A DNA stretch of 64,000 nucleotides from JAGNRR01 sp965230665 (lineage in GTDB: Bacteria > Bacteroidota > Bacteroidia > Chitinophagales > Chitinophagaceae). This document shows positions 7,164 through 18,400 of this stretch, piece by piece. The notes under the pieces were generated by a model that worked only from the letters and a program-made list of their open reading frames with translations, had not been told where the DNA came from and searched no databases. The DNA lies in NCBI GenBank assembly GCA_965230665.1, contig CBDDLM010000004.1, forward strand, positions 2,542,001 through 2,606,000, in the 5' to 3' direction. Positions within the stretch are counted from its first letter, which is position 1, and every line of letters begins with the position of its first letter. The position numbers and the translations under genes are program-made.

Positions 7164-10094
7164 CTACTTTTTCCTTAGTTTAAAATTATAAGTGATTCCA
7201 AGCATAGATCCGTAAATGTTTTGCATAAGATTTGCGCTATTTCTGTACGTTAGATATCTAAACTGAAGGCGTACAACCAAAGGTTTATTGTTCAGTTTAT
7301 AAGCTGATCCAACTTGAACCCCAAGGCGGTTTATACGTCCTTGGTTCCAAGCTAATTCTTGGCCTAGTTGCAAAGGAATATTGGGTTGTACGTTGAACTG
7401 TTCGTTCATTCTAACAAAGTAGTTTTCTCGGTTATTTGTTGGAGCGGCTAAGTTTTCTGGCATCTGCATTCGACCAACTTGTAGCATATACATATTGCTA
7501 TTGCTATTGAGAATATAGCCTGCTTGCATTAGATCTGTTTCGTAATTTACGGTATCTATATTTGTTCTGTTCCTATTAAAAAGTAAATGCCATCTATGGC
7601 TTTTTCCAGCTTTTTTGAGCTGATAAGATGCTTTTCCTCTAATAACTTCTCCGAATAGATTTCGCTGCGAAACAGCAAAGGTATCATAGGCTGACGCAAA
7701 AGTTGTAAACGGTTTATAACTCAACTGTAAATTAGGATAGCGTTTAGAGACTGTTCTAACATCAAAACCCCATTTCGTATTTTTACGAAGTTGATCTTCT
7801 CCAGGATTTTGGGTTAATTGTTTGAAAGACACCCTCGCTCGTAAATATCCTTTGAAAAATTCTCCAAATGTTGTGATCCCTTTAGTCTCAAAATTTCTTC
7901 TAATAAAGGCCAATGTTTCATTGGTAAAGTTTTTTCCTACTTTTTCATATTCTATGTTAAACCCAAGCGGGAGTTTAACTGGAGTATAAGCTAGTGTACC
8001 TTTATAAGCAAGTTGATGAATTGAGGGGTCAAGAGTGACCAGATCGCCCGTTTGTTTTTGCCGAGAACCAGCGATTTCAAAGCGGTAATCTATAGTTTTC
8101 GACACAGTTCCGTTATAAATTATATTACCAATATGTACAGGACGATTAAATGATAATTGACTATTCCGTAACGAACTAAAGAATGTATTTGCCTTGTGTT
8201 TGTTACTGGGCTTATAAGTATAATAGATAAATTTAACGCGTTGTTTATCGCTTACTTCATAGGTTACTTTAGCCAATAAATTATTATAGGTATCCAAATT
8301 GCTAAGATCTCTTGATACATATTCTGTGCGTCCTATACTGACTCCGAAATCTACGCCTTTAATCGAGTATTCTATACCACCGCCTTTCATGGTCTGCCCT
8401 GCAAGTGAATAGTCTGATTCATACTGATTTAAGATTCCGATATTTAAATCTTTAAGGCCTTTTGTAAATTTGGAGTAATCGTTTTTGGGGAGCAGCTCTT
8501 TACTCTTATTGAGCAATGAATTTTTGCTGTAATCATCTAGGTCTGATTCGTTTTGCAACTTACGCATTACAAATGCAGAATCGAAATGTACCGTTTGTTG
8601 CATTTGTTGTATCATGGCAGAGTACTTCCGTACCTTTTCTTCAATATTCTTGAGTTGTTCGATTCGCTTGCGTGTCTTTTTAATCTTTTCTTGCGCTTTG
8701 GCTTTTTGATCTGCCACCTTCTGTTGTTCATTGTTGACTTTTCCGCTAGTGCTGAATTCCGTAGAAGCTTTCTCGGAAAGTTGCTGAATAAGTTGATTTG
8801 TATCGATTTGATCAAATAGAAATGGATTATTGCCAATTTCGTCCCAGTCAAAATTCGAAAGGTCCTCCAGGTCAATTTCACTCTTTAAACCATTTATTAT
8901 GGTCGTTTTTGATCCTTTTAGTTTATCAATATATGAGCCGTAGATGCTCTGTTTGGCAAATAAATTAGACTTCTTATTGGCGTAGTCACTTTTAAACTGT
9001 TGGAGATCGCTCTCTAACTCTTCCTTTGAAGACTGAACATCATACTGTAACCTTAGATAGCTTGCTTTTATATTTCTATTTCGATCTTGTGTTGTGTAAT
9101 ACCCTTCTAGCTGTACAGGAATGCCGAGTATTTTCATCTTTGTATCGGCAAATATCTCGCTATAAATATTGTCATTAGGAGAAAATTCTTCTTGATCACT
9201 ATCAAAGTAGGTGTCCACTGAGACATTCCCGTCTAAGCCATCTTCTTTCATCCGTTCGGCCCTCTTTTGTTTATACTGTTCAAAGAGGGTGCGGTAATCC
9301 GATAATTGTTTTTTACTTTCCTGCCTTATTTGGTCTTTAGTTTTATTAATACGTGCACTGGCGTAAGCGGCAATTTCTTTTTTCGCATTGATTTCTTTAT
9401 AACCCAAATAGGTTCTGTCGTAATAAAATGATAAACGCTGTACATTGCCTTTGAGAGCTGTTTTGATACGAATGGATGGGACCTTTTTTAGGATGTCTTG
9501 TGTAACCTTTGTGTTGATCTGCTGCTGTGCTTTTTCTTGTTTTTTTATAGGAGTGTAAGCCCCTTGTTTAGCACGATCCAACATTTTTTTTATGTTGTTT
9601 TTAGAACCTTTGATCTTTCGCAAACTGTTTTGAATACTTTCCGAAATTTCAGTATTAAGTCGTGCACCAGCGCTTATCTGGGAGTCAACGTGCCAGTGGC
9701 TTGTGAATTGCTGGCCGTTTTTTAAACGAAGCATGCTGACATATGTACCTGGAGGGAAATTGTTTATATAAGTTAGAATCTTTTTCTGCTTATTTGTCTG
9801 TTGTGTATTCCAACGTTTTTTGAGGTTCAATTTTTTTAGACCTTTTTCAAATTTAACTTGATCAATTATTAATTGTTGGAATAGAGAGGAATCAATAAGT
9901 CTGTCTGTTTGGTAGATCCGTAAAGTAGCACTTGTATTAAACGAAGTATCCGATTCGTAAAGCAAATTAAACTCACTAACGGCACCATTAATAACCACTG
10001 GATATTCGATGGTGAGCTTCTTGATTTGGCAAAAAGAGTTGTGATACAAGCAGAGCAAAAGAGCAATGAGAAGTATCTTTTTTTTGTCAAACAC
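7164..10094 (-). CDS. predicted outer-membrane beta-barrel protein of the RHS locus
   Basis: 976 residues with a signal peptide (about 1-22, ends SFC before Q). Residues about 25-560 are charged with long helical, coiled-coil-prone stretches (runs rich in K, E and Q around 340-500). From about 560 to the end the pattern changes to amphipathic strands with aromatic ends, closing in YNFKLRKK, as expected of an outer-membrane barrel. I do not recognise a named family. It is divergent from the RHS operon across about 180 bases, so a role as outer-membrane partner in exporting or displaying the RHS protein is plausible. That is inference from context only. Confidence 0.75.
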   Translation of the reverse strand: MFDKKKILLIALLLCLYHNSFCQIKKLTIEYPVVINGAVSEFNLLYESDTSFNTSATLRIYQTDRLIDSSLFQQLIIDQVKFEKGLKKLNLKKRWNTQQTNKQKKILTYINNFPPGTYVSMLRLKNGQQFTSHWHVDSQISAGARLNTEISESIQNSLRKIKGSKNNIKKMLDRAKQGAYTPIKKQEKAQQQINTKVTQDILKKVPSIRIKTALKGNVQRLSFYYDRTYLGYKEINAKKEIAAYASARINKTKDQIRQESKKQLSDYRTLFEQYKQKRAERMKEDGLDGNVSVDTYFDSDQEEFSPNDNIYSEIFADTKMKILGIPVQLEGYYTTQDRNRNIKASYLRLQYDVQSSKEELESDLQQFKSDYANKKSNLFAKQSIYGSYIDKLKGSKTTIINGLKSEIDLEDLSNFDWDEIGNNPFLFDQIDTNQLIQQLSEKASTEFSTSGKVNNEQQKVADQKAKAQEKIKKTRKRIEQLKNIEEKVRKYSAMIQQMQQTVHFDSAFVMRKLQNESDLDDYSKNSLLNKSKELLPKNDYSKFTKGLKDLNIGILNQYESDYSLAGQTMKGGGIEYSIKGVDFGVSIGRTEYVSRDLSNLDTYNNLLAKVTYEVSDKQRVKFIYYTYKPSNKHKANTFFSSLRNSQLSFNRPVHIGNIIYNGTVSKTIDYRFEIAGSRQKQTGDLVTLDPSIHQLAYKGTLAYTPVKLPLGFNIEYEKVGKNFTNETLAFIRRNFETKGITTFGEFFKGYLRARVSFKQLTQNPGEDQLRKNTKWGFDVRTVSKRYPNLQLSYKPFTTFASAYDTFAVSQRNLFGEVIRGKASYQLKKAGKSHRWHLLFNRNRTNIDTVNYETDLMQAGYILNSNSNMYMLQVGRMQMPENLAAPTNNRENYFVRMNEQFNVQPNIPLQLGQELAWNQGRINRLGVQVGSAYKLNNKPLVVRLQFRYLTYRNSANLMQNIYGSMLGITYNFKLRKK

Positions 10095-10276
10095 ATTTTG
10101 AAAGTAGTTACTTTTTTTAGTTTTTTGAATTTATTTATGTGTCATTTTTTAATGGTAATCGTATGTTAATGATTTAGCCGCTTAATAAAAAGATAATGCA
10201 ATACCACGAAAGTAGTAGTCGTTTTTTTTATAGAAAATTGAAAATGATGGTAACTTCAGCCTTAATAGTAACCCCA

Positions 10277-11389
10277 ATGAATAAAATAGTTTCTTTTCTC
10301 TTATTCGTTATTTTTGGCTTGTGCAATCAAGCTTTTGCCCAAGATAAATTCATTTTAAACCTGGCAAGTTTAGGAGGGCAAAAGCTTACTCAGTCTACGT
10401 TACACAGGTTTACTATATTAAATACCACGAATAAGACAGAGTTGATTACCGTCAAAGGCACGATTAAGATGCGCTCTAGTCGAGCTCATTTAAGCTATCA
10501 ATATCAGGCTAGCTTGAAACCAGGGACGAACCAGATGCATGTCTTGGCGAGAGGAATACAGTATACTTTTAGTTCACCTTCATTAGAAAAATTATTTAGG
10601 CAACATGGTCAATTACCTAATGGGGAGTATGAATATTGTGTTGATCTATTTGAGCCAGGTGGAGAGGGTTTAAATGCTTTAGGTTCTGATTGCTTGTATG
10701 ATGAGTACCAAGAAATGTTCCTGATCAATTTAATGGAACCTGAAGACAAGGCTAAGATAGATGAGTTATATCCCATGTTTTCATGGGTTGTAAATTCTCC
10801 ACTTATAAGTGCGTTAACTTATAGGATTCGAGTAGCAGAAGTAAAGCAAGGTCAACGTCCGAGTAATGCCATAATGAGAAACCGTCCTGTTTATGAACAA
10901 GGAGGGTTGAGATTTCTAACGCAAACATATCCGGTAACAGCCAAATCATTAAAATATTTTCAACCCTACGCATGGACTGTAGATGCTTTTTATAAAGATA
11001 TACTTCTTGGAAGTGCAGAAACTTGGGAGTTCATTATTATCAATGATTCATTAATGAAGGGGGTGCCAAGGAGACCTTCTTATGTAGAGGTGAATCGGGA
11101 AACAGGTCAGTATGAAGTTTACGCAATAGGGCTGCTAAAGCTTAAATATTTCGAAAATATATTGCGTTCACAAAGCTTGAAGTTTGAACTTTATACTAAA
11201 TCAGGTAAGCGGTTAAAGTTAAAACCGAGTACATGGGCGGTTACAAAAGGAGAGAATCGAATGGATTTATCTTTTAAAGCAGCAGGTGTTATGTTGAAAC
11301 ACTATAAGCAATATGTGTTAAAAATAAAAGCCGAAAATAAAGAGTACAATATACTGTTTAAATATATAAACCCTGATTTTATAAAATAG
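10277..11389 (+). CDS. exported Fn3-like protein, first gene of the RHS operon
   Basis: An upstream in-frame ATG exists at 10196, but ATG 10277 gives a clean signal peptide (MNKIVSFLLFVIFGLC, cleavage after QAFA), so 370 residues is preferred. Residues about 160-265 match a recurring Bacteroidota module: a P-x-F-x-W entry (YPMFSWVVNSP), then YRIRVAEVKQGQRPSNAI, then a YAW strand (YAWTVDAFYKD). The module looks like a fibronectin-type beta-sandwich. The N-terminal ~120 residues look like another beta domain. Function unknown; it heads an operon of envelope proteins ending with the giant RHS gene, so an accessory or scaffold role at the periplasm or outer membrane is plausible. Confidence 0.75.
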   Translation: MNKIVSFLLFVIFGLCNQAFAQDKFILNLASLGGQKLTQSTLHRFTILNTTNKTELITVKGTIKMRSSRAHLSYQYQASLKPGTNQMHVLARGIQYTFSSPSLEKLFRQHGQLPNGEYEYCVDLFEPGGEGLNALGSDCLYDEYQEMFLINLMEPEDKAKIDELYPMFSWVVNSPLISALTYRIRVAEVKQGQRPSNAIMRNRPVYEQGGLRFLTQTYPVTAKSLKYFQPYAWTVDAFYKDILLGSAETWEFIIINDSLMKGVPRRPSYVEVNRETGQYEVYAIGLLKLKYFENILRSQSLKFELYTKSGKRLKLKPSTWAVTKGENRMDLSFKAAGVMLKHYKQYVLKIKAENKEYNILFKYINPDFIK

Positions 11390-11405
11390 GACAATGGGAG
11401 GTATA

Positions 11406-11888
11406 ATGAAAGTCTTAGTGATATTGGCCCTCTTGTTAGGACTAATCAATTTATTGTTTCTTGTCTTTTTAAATCAAGAATCAAAAGTCGTCTTTGCTGA
11501 CAGTGTGAAACTTTTTAATGAGTTTGAAATGAAGAAGGAAATGGAGCGAGAGTATGATGTACAGTTGCTATCCATGAATAAAGTGATGGATAGCTTAAAG
11601 GGGAATATTGAAATGGCAGGCGGGTTAAGTAAAGCACCTAAAAAGCTTATTGAAAAATACCGTTTGTTATCTCAACAGCTTGAAGAAATGTATGCTGATG
11701 CTAAACAAAAAATTAATACAACAGGCTGGAAACGTTTGAATCCTTTAATATTTGAATACGGTGACGCGCATAATTACGATGTTATAGTAGGTGGTAATGG
11801 CATGGGAGCCGTATTGTATGGTAAGCCAGAACAGGATATCACAGATGACCTTATTGAGTATGTAAATAATAAATATCATGGGAAGTAG
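11406..11888 (+). CDS. OmpH/Skp-like membrane-anchored protein
   Basis: An in-frame ATG at 11394 precedes this one, but MKVLVILALLLGL at 11406 gives the better signal or anchor and has GGGAGGT just upstream, so about 160 residues. After the hydrophobic segment, VVFADSVKLFNEFEMKKEME is the classic OmpH start (a strand followed by a long helix). A coiled coil spans about 45-105, and the C-terminal DVIVGGNGMGAVLYGKPEQDIT matches the OmpH end (a strand plus D-x-T). Skp-like proteins chaperone outer-membrane proteins in the periplasm. Inside this operon it may chaperone the large RHS partners. It overlaps the next gene by 11 bases. Confidence 0.8.
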   Translation: MKVLVILALLLGLINLLFLVFLNQESKVVFADSVKLFNEFEMKKEMEREYDVQLLSMNKVMDSLKGNIEMAGGLSKAPKKLIEKYRLLSQQLEEMYADAKQKINTTGWKRLNPLIFEYGDAHNYDVIVGGNGMGAVLYGKPEQDITDDLIEYVNNKYHGK

Positions 11889-12456
11889 TTGCTTTAAATA
11901 TCTGATCTTGTTCTGTTTACTTGTCGGTCTACAAGCTTGTCATGAGTCTGAAGGTCCTAAGAAAGCAAAGATTGAGTCTATTCCCGGTAAAGTTATTCGG
12001 TTAGACGATTGGCTTTTTATTGCGCAGTATCGTTCAATTGATCAAGTTATAGACAAAGAGTTATTAGATACGACAGGAGCAGAGAAAAAAAATACCTTGT
12101 ATAATCATAAAGCGGGGTTCGTGCATATTAATTTCCATTGCAGACATAGTAAATATAAAAACAGACCATACCTAAACCTGATTAGTAATAACTATCAGGA
12201 ATATGATCGTTGGTTTCAATATTATTCAAGTGCGGCTAAAAAGGACTTTACGCTGAAGTACAAAGGAGAAGTCTTTGAACCTTTTAGTTATCAACTCGAA
12301 GCGAATTATGGTTTAGCGCCTTTTGATATTATTTCAATGACATTCAAAATAACCGATAAAGAACCGCAGCAACCCATGACCTTAGTGTATCGAGATGCTG
12401 CGTTGGGTTATGGTATTTTAAACTTTCATTATTCTAAAGAAGATTTAAAAATTTAG
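11878..12456 (+). CDS. hypothetical lipoprotein of the RHS operon
   Basis: 192 residues with a lipobox LQAC (Cys21). The mature part has no family I recognise; it alternates strands and is rich in Tyr and Phe. Its start overlaps the OmpH-like gene, and 18 bases separate it from the 6.1-kb SpvB-like gene, so it belongs to the same transcript. A lipoprotein tethered to the outer membrane could help dock or secrete the RHS complex (inference). Confidence 0.7.
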   Translation: MGSSCFKYLILFCLLVGLQACHESEGPKKAKIESIPGKVIRLDDWLFIAQYRSIDQVIDKELLDTTGAEKKNTLYNHKAGFVHINFHCRHSKYKNRPYLNLISNNYQEYDRWFQYYSSAAKKDFTLKYKGEVFEPFSYQLEANYGLAPFDIISMTFKITDKEPQQPMTLVYRDAALGYGILNFHYSKEDLKI

Positions 12457-12474
12457 AGAAAAGATTATTTAATT

Positions 12475-15400
12475 ATGAAGTTAATTCTTAAAAACTCAGT
12501 CTTTAAAAGAACAGCACGGCTGCTTTTATTGCTCATGATTTTTGATATAATTCGTCCTACAATTAGTTGGGCACTTACATCGGGCCCCACGCAACCAGAA
12601 ATGACAAGTTTCGAACCTGTATCAACAACAGATATGGTTGATCTATTTACGGGCGATTTTACTTACAATATTCCTTTATTAGACGTAGAAGGTTATCCTA
12701 TCAATATTTCCTACCATAGTGGTTCGAACATCGAGCAAGAGGCAAGTTGGGTTGGTTTAGGCTGGAATATTAACCCAGGAAGTTTAGTGCGTTCTGTACG
12801 TGGGGTACCAGATGATTTTAATGGGGATCGTATTGAGAAAGATATTCATATTAAACCAGAAAAAAATACAAAGGTTAATGTTGGATTGGCGGCTGAGCTA
12901 GCTGGTTTTAAAGGGTTAGGTGCCAATGCCGGATTATATGTAAACTCTAGTAACTACAGAGGACTAAGCGCTGGATTAGACGCTGGAGCGAGTATTCGTT
13001 TTGGAATGGGGAGTGCTGGAGTCAATATGGGAGTCAATATCGGTGTTGGGTCACAGTCTGGTGCCGATATTAACTTGAATGCTTCAGTTGGGTTTAGCTC
13101 ATCGGCTCGTTTGGGTAAAGAACAAACAGGAAGCTTAGGATTTGGTTTGGGAGGTGCTACTGGTTATAACTCTAGAGGTGGATGGCGTGATCTCTCATTA
13201 TCTGGAAATGTTAGTGCACAAGTCAGTACACAAAATGCAAAAATTGATGGAGGAGGTGCAGAGTCGCATATGACCTCTGTTGGCCAAGCTAGTTTTTCTA
13301 CAACAATTCCTATCGGTCTTCAAAATTTTGTACCCGTTATTACAAATAAAAGCACCCTTTTGGCCATCAGCGGTAAGTTAGGACTTGGTTTTGAAGCTTT
13401 TTCAGCATATCCTCATGCTGATCTTGGGCTTACCTACAGTGAACTAAGTTTTGATCGTGATGGCTCCATAGACGCTTACGGTTATTTAAACCTTCAAAAT
13501 GCCGGTCCTGATGATATGTTGGATTTTACCAGAGATCGTGATGGGATGTTTAACAAAACAATGCCTAATCTTCCAGCTGGTAACATGACATATGATATTT
13601 ATTCCGCTTCAGCCCAGGGAGGTGGAGGACTTTTCAGACCCTTTCGTAACGATTTTGGGTCAGTTTATGATCCAGAATTAAAGGACAAACCAAAAGTTTC
13701 AAGGACAGTAGGACTCGAAGCGGGTCTAGGAAATTTATTTGAAGTAGCTGGAGATTATGATGCACATTATACTAAAATGGAGTCTGGTCCGTGGGATGAA
13801 AAAAAACAAAGCTTTTTAGGCCGATCGACCAAAATAAATAGCGCCTATGAGCCAACTTACTTTAAGCAAGCTGGTGAACTTACCGAGGTTAATGAAAGCT
13901 ATTATAACGGCATTGGCAAAACAGACCCAGTTACATCAATGAATGAGAGTGCTGCGATAGCTGCGCTTAAGCAAAAAAGAAATCCAAGGGGGCGTTTAAT
14001 TTATTTTCATAATGCTGCTGAGGCATCAAACCGTGAGGTGTCCACATCGGAATACATTCAGAATTATACAGATACCGCTGGTCTATCAAATGGTGTAAGT
14101 ACAAGCAAAACGAATATTTCACGTACGGATGGTTTGCGAGATGCTTCTCAAATTTCTGAGGTTGTACAAATTGCTACCGACGGTACTCGATTCAATTATG
14201 GCATACCTGCAATGAATAATGTTCAAAGAGAGTATGCTTTTAGTGTAGGATCCGGTGCAACAAAAAACATAGCGACCTCTGAAGTTAATTTTGATACTGG
14301 AGATAATACGGGCGCTAACAATAAAGGAATTGAAAACTATTATTCGTCAACGGTAACTCCTGCTTATGCGCATAGTTACTTATTGACTTCTGTTTTATCA
14401 ACAGATTATGTTGATCTTAAAGGTGATGGAATTACGGATGATGATCTAGGCACTTATACCAAGTTTAATTACTCAAAAAAGAGTAGTGATTATAGATGGC
14501 GGTTCCCTTATCAAAAAGAGGATAGTACGAATTTAGCGCAACTAAACCAGGGATACCTAAGCGATACACATGACGATAAGGGATACTATACAGTGGGGTC
14601 TAAAGAAATTTGGATGCTTCATTCCATTGAAACTAAGAACTATTGTGCGGAGTTTTATACATCTCCAAGAAAAGATGCTCTTGGAGTTAAAGATGCGATT
14701 TTGCAAGGGTCAACACACTATGCCAATCAAGGGGCATACGCTGCTTTTGTAAATGACCTTACTGAAAATGGTCGACAGCACAAATTAGATTCAATCGTTC
14801 TTTATAATAAGCATGAACGGTTTATTAAAGGATCAGATGCAGTGCCTATTAAGACCGTGATCTTTACTTATGATTATTCGCTTTGTAAAGGAGTACCCAA
14901 TCATGTAGATGCAGGTTCGTTAAATCCAGATCAAACTGGTAAGCTCACACTTAAAAGAATCTATACCAAGTATGGTCTTTCAGATAAAAATACGATAAGC
15001 CCTTATAAGTTTACGTATAGCGCATTTAACCCTGATTATAATTTAGCCTGTAAGAATCGGTGGGGGGCTTATAAGAGTTTAAATACAAATTTACCTAATG
15101 CAGAATATCCATATGTAGACCAAGACGATCCTGATTTAGATACATATGCGAGCGCTTGGCAACTTACAAAGGTCCAATTACCTTCAGGAGGTTTTCTAGA
15201 GGTGGAATATGAAGCTGATGATTATGCTTATGTGCAGGACAGAAGAGCCATGGAAATGTTTGAAATCTATGGGGCAGGTTATTCACCAGATGCTAATACT
15301 GCGAATAAATTATATGCGGGAAGGACTAAGCCATTTGATTACATTTACTTTACACGTAAAAGTAATGAGGTTCCTTTAAGTACTTTAAAACAGAAATATT

Positions 15401-18400
15401 TAGGAACAGATAAAACCATTTATTACAATTTTGCTGTAGATATTAGTAAGAATGGAAAGTATGAACCCGTACGGGGTTATGCTAAAGTTTTGGATATTGG
15501 TGCGTGTCCTAATAATAGTAGCATTGGGTATATCAAATTACAAACACGTGCCGTGCATAGGTCTTCGGCAGTCTTAAACCCTATAGCTTACAATGCATTG
15601 AACTTAGGGAGGAGCAGCTTGAATCATCTTTTCTATCCTGGATCAGATCCGAATACTTCAGATTTAAACAATATTATTAAAGGTCTGGCCGCAGCTGCTG
15701 TGGAGCTGATTAATATTTTTAAGAACCCTATGGAGACATTTGTTTCCGATGGGAAAGCACAAGTATTTAATAAGTCCAAAAGCTTTGTTCGTTTAGAAAC
15801 GCCAAGTATGTCAAAAAAAGGAGGGGGAAATCGTGTCAAATCTTTAGTGTTGAATGATGCTTGGAGTGGGATGGTAAGTAATGAAGGAAGCTCGACTTAT
15901 GGATCTACCTATGAGTATACTTTGGACGATGAAAAATATGGTGAGATAAGTAGTGGGGTTGCGAGTTATGAACCAATGGCTGGTGCAGATGAAAACCCAT
16001 TTCGTCAATTGGCAAAATATTATGAGGTGAGTCAAGGTTCTAAGTTTCCTCCGAATGCCCCAATCGAACTACTACAAGAAGGGCCAGTAGGAGAAGCGCT
16101 CTACCCGTCAGCTCGTGTTGGGTATAGCCGTGTTGAAGTAAAGAGCATACATGCCGCCACGGCACGTTCAGCTAAGGTCAGAACGGTATCCGAATTTTAT
16201 ACTGCAAAAGACTTTCCCTTACAAGCAAAATCAACCGGGATTAAAATCCTAGAGAATAAAACAACGCATAAAAGCATTTTAAAATCGGTGACCAATTTTA
16301 AAGCGGAGCAAGGTTATTCTTTAGTGTTTAATGATATGCATGGCAAGCCAAAGCGTACGGTTATTGCTCGTATGCGTGATGTGAATAATATTAATAAAGA
16401 CGAGTTAGTAAGTTCAGTATTGTATAAGTACAAAACGAACGCTCAGGGTGAGTTAGATAATAACGTTCAAGTATTAGAATATGAAAACAGCCAGGGGATT
16501 GTTCAAAAGACAAAACTATTGGGCCAAGAAGTAGATGTTACCAAAGATTGTAGAGAAAAAACGGAACAGACAACTACAACCACAATGCATCTGAACTTAA
16601 ATACCTTTTTGATAGGGGTATTTCCTATTCCCTTACCTACAGGTTTTGGATATGGAGGGGCGCATGCCCGAAATTTTCATTCGAATGTGGTCACTAAGGT
16701 CGTACAACAGTACGGAGTTTTAGAAGAAGTGGAAACAGTTTCGGAAAATGCTAAAACGGTTTTGAAAAATGAATTGTTTGATCCTGTTTCGGGCCGCACG
16801 CTCATGTCTAGTATTAATAACGAATTTAAGGATAGAGAATATTCTATGTCTTATCCTGGCTATTGGTCAAATATTCATTTGGCTGGCGCCTATCAAAATA
16901 TAGGCTATGAAGAAGATAATATTACTATAGACTTTGATCATAATACAAGTGCGATAACCGATAGTTTAGGAACTTTTATTCCTAACACACCGAAGAACTT
17001 TACTACGGGTGATGAATTGTTGGTAAGATATAACGGTCAAGATTATAAACTCTGGGTTGTTGGAGCTCATAAAGTTGGGGCTGGGCAATACGAATTAATT
17101 GTTGATGTTCGAAACTATCGAAACCCTCCCGCCAATTGGGGTAAGGGTCATGCCGCTTGGACAAATTGTGAGGTTAAAATTATTCGATCAGGGAGACGTA
17201 ATGTATTAGAGAATGATGTCTATAATGTAACATCTTTAGATCATCCTGTTTCTAATAATTTGCTTCGATTTGCCAGAGAAAAAGCTCTATCCGCTTCTGC
17301 GAGTCATTATGCTGATTGGATTTCGGTATGGATAACACCAGAATACGACAACGAGGGGTATGCTGAAACTTGGGTTCCGCAGCAAGGCTCACCTAATGTT
17401 TATCTGGCAGGACCATATAAATACAACCCTTGGGTCTCTGGTTTTGCAAGACTTGGTGTATCTACGGACTATGTGTGGCGAGCTGATCGAAACTATCAAT
17501 TAGGACATTCCCGTTCTGACGGAATCTTTGATATGAATTTTGGCTCTCTAAAGACCGGTGCTGGTTTTTGTGAAGATTGTCCTGGAGGATTGGGAAGTGT
17601 TGGACTTGAGATGCTTGGTAATAGTCATTTTTTAGATCATTCATTAGCTTTGGGACAAACTCAATATCCTGGTTTTATTACTCCTAATTCTTTTAAGTCT
17701 TACTCTCCTTATGGTACAGTATTAAGGAGTAGAGATCATGTAGGAGTATCTTCTGGGGCACATTATGGCTATGATCATACTTTAACTACAGCTGTTGCGA
17801 CTAATGCAGATTGTAATGAGTTTATCTACGATGGTTTTGAAGATTATGAACTCTTAAAAGCAGAAGGTTTATATGATTTGATATTTTCTCCTTTTAAAGA
17901 TCTCTTTGTGAAAGAGAATAGGTTTCCAGGAAATGATTTATATAAGTCTTATGTTCCACCAGTTGGGGCTTCATATAGCTTGTCCGATGCAGAGGCACAT
18001 GCAGGGCTATATTCACTAAGTTCTGGAGGAGGACAAATGGATGTTGGTATACCAATTTCTAATCTTGCCTTTCAGAGTGTAAATGCTAATATTAGTCATT
18101 TTAAATCTGGAGCAGTAAACTTTACTAAAAAGAATGTAATATCCGTCTGGGTAAAGAAATCGAATCTATCGATCCCGACTGCACCAAGTGTTACCATAAG
18201 TCATAAGAATGTTCCAACAGTTTATAGTTTAGAGCGCAAGACAAATTCTATCGAAGGCTGGTTCTTATTCGAGATTGAAACACCAGCTTACCCATTGATA
18301 CAGTCGACAGGTTTGTACACTTGGGAGCAAGCGAGCATTACATTGCATCTACCGGCCGGCGCATATTATGATGATATCCGTTGTTTCCCATCAAGCGCGA

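Noticed and set aside
12900..13300. Gly/Ser-rich segment of the SpvB-like protein as a separate adhesin or recombination insert
   Set aside because: In frame, with no junction in codon use visible by eye; treated as a low-complexity part of the protein.
14570..14752. Short plus-strand frames inside the giant genes (also near 20583, 24381, 43282 and 50346)
   Set aside because: Out-of-frame shadows of long supported genes, with no start context or family features.
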